Shown here in pieces: positions 8,774-16,018 of a DNA stretch of 64,000 nt; positions within the stretch are counted from its first letter, which is position 1, and every line of letters starts with the position of its first letter. A program made the position numbers and the translations under genes. The stretch lies in NCBI GenBank assembly GCA_965207535.1, contig CBDBMR010000011.1:62001-126000 (forward strand). The letters are read 5' to 3'. Under the pieces are notes generated by a model. The model was not told the origin of the DNA, searched no databases, and saw only the letters and a program-made list of their open reading frames with translations. The DNA comes from JAJDXO01 sp965207535. GTDB taxonomy: Bacteria; Pseudomonadota; Alphaproteobacteria; Rhodospirillales; UBA2165.

Positions 8774-9715
8774 GTGGCCAAAAACCTAGAGATCAGGCAG
8801 GTCGAATGCTTTGTCGTGGTGGCGGAGGAGTTGCATTTTCGCCGCGCCGGTGAGCGTCTGGGCATCAGCCAGTCGGCGCTCTCCGACAGAATTTCCGCGC
8901 TGGAGCAGGATTTGGGTGTGCCACTGCTGTTCCGGACCACACGCCAGGTCAGCTTGACCCAAGCCGGCGCCGTCTTCTTAAAGCAAGCCAAGGAAATCTT
9001 GGCACTTTTGGAGACGACCGTTTCGAAGGTGCAGCAGGCCTCGGAGTCGGATATCAAAAGCCTGCGGGTGAGCGGCGTGGACGAAGCGATTTCCATCCTC
9101 CTGGCGGACACCTTTGCGGGCTTCCGGCAAGCATGCCCAGACGTGCATGTCCGGGTTTTGGAAATTTCATCCTCGGATAAGCACACAAAGGAGCTTATCA
9201 ACCACCACACGGATGTGGCTTTTATCCGTACCCAGCCCCAGGAAGAATTCATCACGAGCGATCTTCTGTACCGCCAGCCCGTGATGGTCGCCCTGGCGGA
9301 AAAAAGCTCGCTCGCCAAACGATCCTCCCTTGGGCCCAAGGACATCCAGCACGAACCCATTGTCGGCTTTCCCAAGCACGCCCGGCCCATCCTCCACGGC
9401 ATGCTGTGGAGCGAATTCACCAAGATCAAGGCCCAGCCCAACATCGTCTGCGAGGTGATCGACAAATCCACGCTGCTGCGGTTTGTCGCCGAAAACCTGG
9501 GCATGGCCCTCGTGCCGGCCTGGGTGGAAGCCATATCCCCCGGCGGCGTCGCTTTCGTGCCGTTCCTTCCCGGCGAGAAATTTATCGAGCTCTATGTCGC
9601 GCACAGGAAAACCGACAATTCCCCGACCATCACCACCTTTGTTGATGCAGCGAAATCAGCCGCACAGAGGTTCCATTTAAACACTTCATATATGAAGCAT
9701 CCTACTCAGAACTGA
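8774..9715 (+). CDS. LysR-family transcriptional regulator
   Basis: 313 aa from GTG 8774 with GGAG upstream. The N-terminal winged helix-turn-helix (about residues 1-62) reads EIRQVECFVVVAEELHFRRAGERL, then QSALSDRISALEQDLG. The remainder is a periplasmic-binding-like effector domain. It follows leuD by 14 bases, so it is the last gene of the operon it probably controls. The divergent promoter region holding the palindrome at 5793 is the most likely target. The effector is presumably the transported acid or a downstream metabolite. Confidence 0.9.
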   Translation: MAKNLEIRQVECFVVVAEELHFRRAGERLGISQSALSDRISALEQDLGVPLLFRTTRQVSLTQAGAVFLKQAKEILALLETTVSKVQQASESDIKSLRVSGVDEAISILLADTFAGFRQACPDVHVRVLEISSSDKHTKELINHHTDVAFIRTQPQEEFITSDLLYRQPVMVALAEKSSLAKRSSLGPKDIQHEPIVGFPKHARPILHGMLWSEFTKIKAQPNIVCEVIDKSTLLRFVAENLGMALVPAWVEAISPGGVAFVPFLPGEKFIELYVAHRKTDNSPTITTFVDAAKSAAQRFHLNTSYMKHPTQN

Positions 9716-9739
9716 GAGCATCTCTCCTGCTCGGCTCTA

Positions 9740-10582
9740 GGTCCTGTTGACATTTATCGCATCCAAATGAGCGCCCCGACGAGGCACAGCATGGCCATGT
9801 AGGCGGTGACGGTCTTTTCGTAGCGTGTGGCGATGCGGCGGAAGTGCTTGATCTTGTTGATGAAACATTCGACGACGTGCCTTTCCTTGTAGAGTTCGGG
9901 GTCGTACGGCACGGCTTGTGCCCGCGACGGGTTGGAGGGGATCACCGCCACCATCCCGGCGCTGTCGAGGCGGGCGCGGAAGCGGTTCGCGTCGTAGGCG
10001 GTGTCGGCGATCAGGGTCTCGCCCGGCAGCCCGGCGATCAGCCCCTCGGCCTGGGTGACGTCGCCCACCTGGCCGCCGGTGAGGATGAACCGCAAGGGAT
10101 TGCCCAGGCCATCGACGGTGATGTGGATTTTGCTCGTCAGGCCGCCGCGCGAGCGGCCGATGGCCTGAGCCTGAGCCCCCCTTTTGCGCCGGCGGCATGT
10201 TGATGCGCCCGCACGATGGTCGAATCCACGATCAGGTATTCGAAGTCGGGATCCTCCGCCAAGGCATTGAAAAGACTCTCCCAAACCCCCGCCTTGGCCC
10301 ACCGCGAAAAGCGCACGTAGACGCTGTTCCAGTTGCCGAAGGCGTCCGGCAGATCGCGCCACGGCGAACCCGCCCGGGCGATCCACAGCACGGCGTCCAC
10401 AAACAGGCGGTTGTCCCGACCCGTGGAGCCGCGATCCGCCTCTTTGCCCGGAACCAAACCCTTGATCCGGTCCCATTGCATATCCGTCAGTTCCCGTCGA
10501 AGCATGACACGCTCCCGCCAGTTGAAACGGTCTTGCTTGAATCACGCCAACCATGAATAGTCCGTTAATTGTCAACAGGACC
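9740..10582 (-). mobile_element. Intact IS5-family (IS427-like) insertion sequence, 843 bp
   Basis: The ends are perfect 13-bp inverted repeats, GGTCCTGTTGACA at 9740-9752 and its complement at 10570-10582. TA flanks both ends (9738-9739 and 10583-10584), consistent with a 2-bp target duplication, so the element looks complete. It encodes a two-frame transposase on the minus strand. Removing it restores TCGGCTCTAGGGTTGG, whose first half resembles the end of the 140-bp palindromic repeat near 31.1 kb. Confidence 0.93.
9754..10505 (-). CDS. IS5-family transposase, two frames joined by a programmed frameshift
   Basis: The first frame runs from ATG 10505 (MLRRELTDMQWDRIK) to a stop at 10137. 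It holds the N-terminal part and the first catalytic Asp in IVDSTIVRAHQH. The second frame, to 9754, carries IGRSRGGLTSKIH, LIADTAYDANRF with the next Asp, and the C-terminal Glu region YKERHVVECFINKIKHFRRIATRY. The frames meet around an A4G6 run on the minus strand near 10175-10185. IS427-group elements typically shift frame at such a slippery run to make the full DDE transposase. Nothing else is broken, so it may be active. Confidence 0.9.
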
Positions 10583-10896
10583 TAGGGTTGGCAAATAGCA
10601 AATTCATTTGTGTGATCAAGATTCGATAGCTGTATCGCGAAGTAAACACGCCCTGTCCGAATAGCTTCCGCTGGTGGCTAGAGGCGGAAGTCTAGTTTCA
10701 TGCCAAAATTAGTCTGATTTCCAGCCCAAACCGGACCTTGAAATTGGCCGTTGGAGAAAATTCGCAGATCACTGCCAAAAGTTGACGGAACAGGCCAATT
10801 TCGGTCCGCTTTAACACGACTAACCGGGCCCTAACTCATTGAATTATCGCGATAGTGTGGAGAGTGTCCGGTTTCTCCATTCCGGAGACGGACTGA
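10583..10896. other. Intergenic region without a gene, holding an imperfect inverted repeat
   Basis: No plausible coding frame is present. The main structure is a pair of inverted arms, 10732-10749 and 10793-10808, matching over 16 positions with a 2-base bulge and enclosing about 43 bases. A smaller hairpin (CTTCCGC with GCGGAAG) lies around 10669-10690. The region is A+T-richer than the genes and lies between the IS and tRNA-Ser, so it may be remnant DNA. Confidence 0.5.
10732..10808. repeat. 77-bp segment bounded by inverted arms
   Basis: The left arm CGGACCTTGAAATTGGCC pairs with the right arm GGCCAATTTCGGTCCG except for two unpaired bases. The size and terminal symmetry would suit a degenerate miniature transposable element or a structured RNA. 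No T-run follows either side, so it is not an intrinsic terminator. Confidence 0.5.
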
Positions 10897-10987
10897 ATGG
10901 CGGAGGGAGTGGGATTCGAACCCACGATACGCTATTAACGTATACACGCTTTCCAAGCGTGCGCCTTCAGCCGCTCGGCCACCCCTC
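10897..10987 (-). tRNA. tRNA-Ser (anticodon GGA)
   Basis: Read leftward from 10987 it starts GGAGGGGTGGCCGAG, has a long variable arm, an anticodon stem CACGC/GCGTG around the loop TTGGAAA (anticodon GGA, decoding UCC and UCU), a T-arm GTGGG-TTCGAAT-CCCAC and an encoded CCA at 10897-10899. The acceptor stem pairs at all seven positions with one G-U. It is an ordinary serine tRNA and not selC, whose anticodon would be TCA. Confidence 0.95.
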
Positions 10988-11210
10988 CGCTGCGGGCGCC
11001 AAACCTAACCTCTGATCCCGCACCCCGCAACGGATTTCGCGGCGCTCGTTCCGGCGGTCCGCCGCGCGCCGGGCGCGGACCCTGGGCGCCATACGGGAAG
11101 GCGCTTGGCATGGGGCGCTCCCCGGCTAAGATGTTCGGCGCCCGATCATTATTTCGGGCAATGCATCCTCTGAGACGAATGGCCCCGGTCCATTGGGGGT
11201 TGGAGGCGAC

Positions 11211-11621
11211 ATGATTGAAGACATCAAGGCCGGCATGAAGCACACGAGGCGGATCGATATCGATGAGAGCCGGATCATCTCCCACATGGACGCGGAGCTC
11301 GCGGTCTATTCGACGCCCTCCATGGTCGAGGACATCGAGATGACCTGCCAGGAATTCATCCAGCGGCACCTGCCCGGCGAACAGAACACGGTCGGCACCC
11401 ATGTCGCCGTCGATCACATGGCCCCGACCCCCGCCGGCGCCTGGGTCGAGGTCAGCATCGAGATTACCGGCGTCGACGGCCGGATGGTGATGATGGACGC
11501 GGTGGTCACCGACGCCATCGAACAGGTCGGGCGCGGCAAGCACAACCGGTTCGTCGTCGACAACGAGAAGACCAGGGAACGCCTGATCGCCAAACGGAAG
11601 AAAATCGAGGGAGCGGGCTGA
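11211..11621 (+). CDS. FlK-type hot-dog thioesterase
   Basis: 136 aa from ATG 11211, preceded by GGAGG. The catalytic set of fluoroacetyl-CoA thioesterase FlK is present at a constant offset: Thr35 in YSTPS, Glu43, His69 in VDHMAPTP and Arg113 in HNRF, together with Gly62. The lid Phe that gives FlK its fluoroacetyl selectivity is replaced (Glu29), so another acyl-CoA is the likely substrate. The gene sits 5 bases before the molybdoenzyme subunit. A role in hydrolysing a CoA thioester substrate or product of that enzyme is plausible (inference). Confidence 0.82.
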   Translation: MIEDIKAGMKHTRRIDIDESRIISHMDAELAVYSTPSMVEDIEMTCQEFIQRHLPGEQNTVGTHVAVDHMAPTPAGAWVEVSIEITGVDGRMVMMDAVVTDAIEQVGRGKHNRFVVDNEKTRERLIAKRKKIEGAG

Positions 11622-11626
11622 CCCCC

Positions 11627-14371
11627 ATGAACGAAATCAAGAACAGGAAACAGGTCCCCATCTTCTGCTACCAGTGCGTCGCCGGGCCCGATCTGATGAA
11701 GGTCGAGGTCGAGGACGGCGTCGCGACCCGCATCGAATCCAACTATGACATCGAGGACGAGCATCCCGGCGGCGGCCGGGTGTGCGTCAAGGCCTACGGG
11801 CTGATCCAGAAGACCTATAACCCGCACCGCATCTCCTCGCCGATGAAGCGGACCAATCCCAGGAAGGGCAAGGACGAGGACCCCGGGTTCGTGCCGATCT
11901 CCTGGGACGAGGCGATCGACATGGTCGGCCAGAAAATCAGGGACACGCTGGCCGGCGGGCCGCTGGACGAATCCGGGTATCCCAAGATCGCCGCCAGCTT
12001 CGGCGGCGGCGGCACGCCGACCCAGTACATGGGCACCTTCCCCGCCCTCTTGTCGGCCTTCGGCGGGGTCGATCTCGGCTTCGGCGCGGGCCAGGGGGTG
12101 AAGTGCTATCACTCCGAACATTTGTACGGCGAGTTGTGGCACCGGGCGTTTATCGTCGCGCCCGACACGCCCCACTGCAATTACATCGTCTCCTTCGGCC
12201 ACAACGGGGATGCGTCGGCCGGCGTCGCCGGCATCTGGCGGCACGCCGACGGGCGGGCCCGGGGCATGAAGCGGGTTCAGGTCGAACCGCACCTGTCGGT
12301 GACCGGCGCGGTATCCGCCGAGTGGATCCCGGTCAAGCCCAAGACCGACGTCGCTTTCCTCTATGCCATGATCAACCGCATCCTGATCGAGCGTCCGTGG
12401 CGGAAAATCTGCGACATGGAACGGATCGCCGACGATTCCAACGCGCCCTACCTGATCGGTCCCAACGGCTACTTCATGCGCGACCCCGCCAGCCTCAAAC
12501 CCCTGATCTGGGACCTCGCCGACGGCACGGCCAAGCCCTTCGACGCGGAGATCGGGGAGCCGGCCCTGGAGGGCGCCTATACCTGCGCCGGCGTCGAGGA
12601 CGGCCCCGACGGGCAGCGCTGGGAACACGCCTCGGCGGAGGCCCAGCCCGCCCACCAGAAGCTGCTCGACCATATCGCGCCCTATACGCCGGAATGGGCG
12701 GCGGAGGAATGCGATGTCCCTGCCGACAAGATCCGCAAGGTGGCCGACGAGTTCATCGAACAGGCCACCGTCGGCGCGACCATCGAAATCGAGGGCCAGA
12801 CCCTCCCCCACCGGCCCGTCGCCATCCTGCTGGGCAAGACGGTCAACAACGGCTGGGGCGGCTACAATGCCTGCTGGGCGCGGACGCTGCTGCTGACCCT
12901 GGTCGGCGCTCTCGAAGTGCCGGGCGGCATGATCGGCACCAATGTGAAGCTCAACCGGCCCGCCGACGACCGCAAGACGTCGGCGGTGATCAACCGGGAC
13001 GGCTTCATGGAGTTCCCGTTCAACGAAACCTCCAAGCAGGAATGGCAGGCCAAGCCCCACATCCGCAACGCCTTCCGGACGCTGGTCCCGCTGGTCGCCA
13101 ATTCGGCGTGGTCGCCGGCGCTCGGGCCCGCCCACCTGCCGTGGCTGTTCCAGAAGCGCCCGCCGGAGAATTGGCCGAAGCCGACCAAGCCCGCCATGTG
13201 GTTCTGCTACCGGACCAATCCGGCGATCTCGTCCTGGAATGCGCCCGAGGTCGCGGAACGGGTGGCCGAGTTCCCGTTCATTGTCGCCTTCGCCTACACC
13301 CACGACGAGACCAACCACTTCGCCGACATCCTGCTGCCCGAAAACACCGACCTGGAGAGCCTCCAGCTGATCCAGCTCGGCAACACCAAGTTCATCGAGC
13401 AGCTCTGGGGTCACGAGGGCTGGTGCATCCGTCAGCCCGCCGGCGACAAGGTGGTCGATTCCAAGGACATGACCGACATCGCGACGGCGCTCGCCGAGCG
13501 CGGCGGTATCCTGGAGGCCTACAACAAGGCCATCAACAAGGGCGCCGCCGGCATGCGGCTGGTGACCGGCGACTACGATTACGGCCTCGACGAGACCCAG
13601 CCCCACGGGCTCGAGGAGATTTGGGACGCCACCGCCAAGGCGGCGAGCCACGACATGTCGAACGGCGAGAACGTGGTCGGCATCGATTGGTTCAAGGAGC
13701 ACGGCTACATGCTCAGGCCGTTCTCCAAGCTTCACTGGTATCTGTACCCGCACCTCAAGGCCAACGGCATCCGTTTCGAGCTGCCCTATCAGGAACGCAT
13801 CCTGCGCCACGGCACCCAGCTCGCCCACCGGCTCCATGAGATCGGCGTCGAATGGTGGGACGAACAGCTCGAAGAGTACGAACCCATGCCGACCTACGAA
13901 CGGTTCCCCGATATCTGGCTCAACTACGTCAGGGATCAGGGCGGCGATCCGGACGCCTTCCCCTTCTGGGCGCTGACCGCGCGCTCCATGCAGTATTCCT
14001 GGGGCGCCAACGTGGGCATTCCGATGATCAACGAAGTGGCCAACAATATCGCCGGCCACAAGGGCGTCATCATCAACCGGAAACGCGCCCGGGAACTGGG
14101 CCTCGAGGAAGGCGATCCTGTGACCATCCAGTCGATCTCCGGCGAGACCCGCGGCTACGCGGTGCTCCGGGAAGGGATCCGGCCGGATACGGTCCTGATG
14201 ATCGGCCAGTTCGACCATTGGAAGACGCCCTACGCCAAGGACCTGAACCTGCCGAGCCTCAACTCTCTGACCGATCTGTCCCTGAAGCTGACCGACTCCA
14301 CGGGCAGCGGCTCGGACATCACGCGGGTGAAAATCACCAAGGGCGACGGGCCCAAGCGGGCGGCGGCATGA
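11627..14371 (+). CDS. Molybdopterin oxidoreductase, DMSO reductase family, catalytic subunit
   Basis: 914 aa. The N-terminus has an Fe-S motif Cys14-x2-Cys17 and Cys53 in GRVCVKAYG; the third Cys of the usual CxxCxxxC is Pro21. SWDEAI near residue 97, a Gly-rich loop and KCYHSEHLYGELWHRAF near residue 165 follow, with Cys a possible Mo ligand. The C-terminal molybdopterin-binding domain includes INRKRARELGLEEGDPVTIQS. There is no twin-arginine signal, so the enzyme is probably cytoplasmic-facing. With its fused electron-transfer partner it resembles phenylacetyl-CoA:acceptor oxidoreductase (PadBCD) more than DMSO reductase, although this is not certain. Its stop overlaps the next start (ATGA). 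Confidence 0.85.
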   Translation: MNEIKNRKQVPIFCYQCVAGPDLMKVEVEDGVATRIESNYDIEDEHPGGGRVCVKAYGLIQKTYNPHRISSPMKRTNPRKGKDEDPGFVPISWDEAIDMVGQKIRDTLAGGPLDESGYPKIAASFGGGGTPTQYMGTFPALLSAFGGVDLGFGAGQGVKCYHSEHLYGELWHRAFIVAPDTPHCNYIVSFGHNGDASAGVAGIWRHADGRARGMKRVQVEPHLSVTGAVSAEWIPVKPKTDVAFLYAMINRILIERPWRKICDMERIADDSNAPYLIGPNGYFMRDPASLKPLIWDLADGTAKPFDAEIGEPALEGAYTCAGVEDGPDGQRWEHASAEAQPAHQKLLDHIAPYTPEWAAEECDVPADKIRKVADEFIEQATVGATIEIEGQTLPHRPVAILLGKTVNNGWGGYNACWARTLLLTLVGALEVPGGMIGTNVKLNRPADDRKTSAVINRDGFMEFPFNETSKQEWQAKPHIRNAFRTLVPLVANSAWSPALGPAHLPWLFQKRPPENWPKPTKPAMWFCYRTNPAISSWNAPEVAERVAEFPFIVAFAYTHDETNHFADILLPENTDLESLQLIQLGNTKFIEQLWGHEGWCIRQPAGDKVVDSKDMTDIATALAERGGILEAYNKAINKGAAGMRLVTGDYDYGLDETQPHGLEEIWDATAKAASHDMSNGENVVGIDWFKEHGYMLRPFSKLHWYLYPHLKANGIRFELPYQERILRHGTQLAHRLHEIGVEWWDEQLEEYEPMPTYERFPDIWLNYVRDQGGDPDAFPFWALTARSMQYSWGANVGIPMINEVANNIAGHKGVIINRKRARELGLEEGDPVTIQSISGETRGYAVLREGIRPDTVLMIGQFDHWKTPYAKDLNLPSLNSLTDLSLKLTDSTGSGSDITRVKITKGDGPKRAAA

Positions 14372-15999
14372 ATGAGGTCAATCCGGATTCGTCCCGGCGC
14401 CCCGAGGAGCGCCGGTGGGGCATGGTGGTCGACGTCAATCGCTGCGTCGGCTGTCAGACCTGCACCATCGCCTGCAAGCATGCCAACGATACGGTCCCCG
14501 GCGTTCAATGGCGGCGGGTTCTGGACGTGGAAACCGGCACCTTCCCCGATGTGGAGCGGGTGTTCATGGTGGTCGGCTGTCAGCACTGCGCCGAGCCGCC
14601 CTGCGTGCCCGTCTGTCCGACCGGGGCCACCAAGCAGCGGGCCGACGGGCTGGTCACCATGGACTACGATCTGTGTATCGGCTGCGCATCCTGCGCCGTC
14701 GCCTGCCCCTACCAGGCGCGGACCATCGTTCACGACAAGGAGTTCTATTTCGGAAAGGAGACGCTTCAGGAGGAGGCGGTCACCCACGACGAACGGTTCG
14801 GTGTCGCCCAGAAGTGCACCTTCTGCATCGACCGGGTCGATGACGGTGTCGCGGCCGGCATGTCGCCGGGGGTGGACCCGGACGCGACGCCGGCCTGTGC
14901 CGCGTCGTGCATTGCCAGTGCGATCCAATTCGGCGACTTCAACGACCCCGACAGCCACGTCTCCAGGCTGGTGGAGGAAAACAGCCATTTCCAGATGCAT
15001 TCGGAACTCGGCACCGATCCGCAGATCAAATATCTCTACGAGACGCCGGCGGTGCCAGGCCGGGATCTCAACGAGGCGGATACGAGCGACGAGGTGATGA
15101 GCGATCCGGCCAATCCGCTGGTCGGCCAGCCCCAGACCTTCTGGGACATGCGGGCGGCAATGAATTTCATCCTCGGCGGGTTCGGCGCCGGCATGATCGT
15201 GGTCGCCTACCTGCTGCACCTGTCCGCCGGCCTCGACGGGGCCACGCTCGCCAAGATGAACCTGGGCGCCGCCGGGATCATCGCCGTCGGCCTGTTTTTC
15301 GTCTGGCTCAAGATCGGCCGGAAGCTGCGCGCCCCGCTTGCCATCCTGCGCCCGCAAACATCATGGATGAGCCGCGAAATCTACGCCGTCGGAGTGCTGT
15401 ATCCGGCCATCGCCGCCGGCTTTTGGTGGCAGCTGCCGTCGCTTCACTTGCTGGCCGCGGCGGCGGCCCTGGTGTTCCTCTATTGCCAGGCCAAGATACT
15501 GCACATGGCCAGGGGCATCCCCACCTGGCGGGTCCCCATGATTCCGGCCATGCTGGTGGCCACCGGCCTCTACGAAGGGGTCGGCCTCTCGGCCATCGTG
15601 TTCGCGATCTACGGTATTTCGTTCGACGGCGGTTTCCTGCTGCCGCTTGCCGGCATTCTTCTGGGCCTGATCAATTACGGCCTGTGGCGCGTGTATGTGC
15701 AGGGCGCCGAGGCCAACGGCATCGGCCCGTTGAGCCGGGGAATTCTGGAATCATCGACCGCCATGCTCAATGTGTCGGGGCACCTGATCCCCGTGGTGCT
15801 GTTCGCCGCGGCCGCCGCGTGGGCCGCCGTGCCGGCCTGGGTGCCCGGGGCCGCCGGCGTGTTCGTCCTGATCGGCGGCGGATTCTGGAAGGCGCTGGTG
15901 ATTACCAAGGCGTGTCATCAGCAGGGCTATGCCTTCGCCAAATTCCCCCGGCGGGGATCGGGTTCCCTCGCCGCGCCGTCGATCACGGACCGGGGTTAG
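14368..15999 (+). CDS. Fused DmsB-like ferredoxin and DmsC-like membrane anchor
   Basis: 543 aa. Residues about 15-200 form a four-cluster ferredoxin: CVGCQTCTIACKH, CQHCAEPPCVPVCPTG, CIGCASCAVACPY, then CTFC with CAASC. From about residue 255 come eight or so membrane helices resembling DmsC/NrfD anchors, including a NFILGGFGAGMIVVAYLL start. In most relatives these are two proteins. The fusion would pass electrons between the molybdenum subunit encoded just upstream and the quinone pool. Four-base translational coupling links it to that gene. Confidence 0.88.
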   Translation: MNEVNPDSSRRPEERRWGMVVDVNRCVGCQTCTIACKHANDTVPGVQWRRVLDVETGTFPDVERVFMVVGCQHCAEPPCVPVCPTGATKQRADGLVTMDYDLCIGCASCAVACPYQARTIVHDKEFYFGKETLQEEAVTHDERFGVAQKCTFCIDRVDDGVAAGMSPGVDPDATPACAASCIASAIQFGDFNDPDSHVSRLVEENSHFQMHSELGTDPQIKYLYETPAVPGRDLNEADTSDEVMSDPANPLVGQPQTFWDMRAAMNFILGGFGAGMIVVAYLLHLSAGLDGATLAKMNLGAAGIIAVGLFFVWLKIGRKLRAPLAILRPQTSWMSREIYAVGVLYPAIAAGFWWQLPSLHLLAAAAALVFLYCQAKILHMARGIPTWRVPMIPAMLVATGLYEGVGLSAIVFAIYGISFDGGFLLPLAGILLGLINYGLWRVYVQGAEANGIGPLSRGILESSTAMLNVSGHLIPVVLFAAAAAWAAVPAWVPGAAGVFVLIGGGFWKALVITKACHQQGYAFAKFPRRGSGSLAAPSITDRG

Positions 16000-16018
16000 T
16001 TTGCCCCGAGCCGGAGGC

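Noticed and set aside
10897..10987. Possible selC (tRNA-Sec)
   Set aside because: The anticodon is GGA, not TCA, and the acceptor and variable arms fit an ordinary serine tRNA. No other tRNA-like fold with TCA was found in the intergenic regions I read.
11414..14218. 934-codon open frame on the minus strand
   Set aside because: It is the antisense shadow of the molybdopterin oxidoreductase gene. The plus-strand frame has recognisable domains; this one has no family sequence and arises from high GC third positions.
13852..15999. 715-codon reading frame starting inside the molybdoenzyme gene
   Set aside because: Its first 170 codons are out of frame with the molybdoenzyme. The real gene starts at ATG 14368, overlapping the previous stop by four bases.
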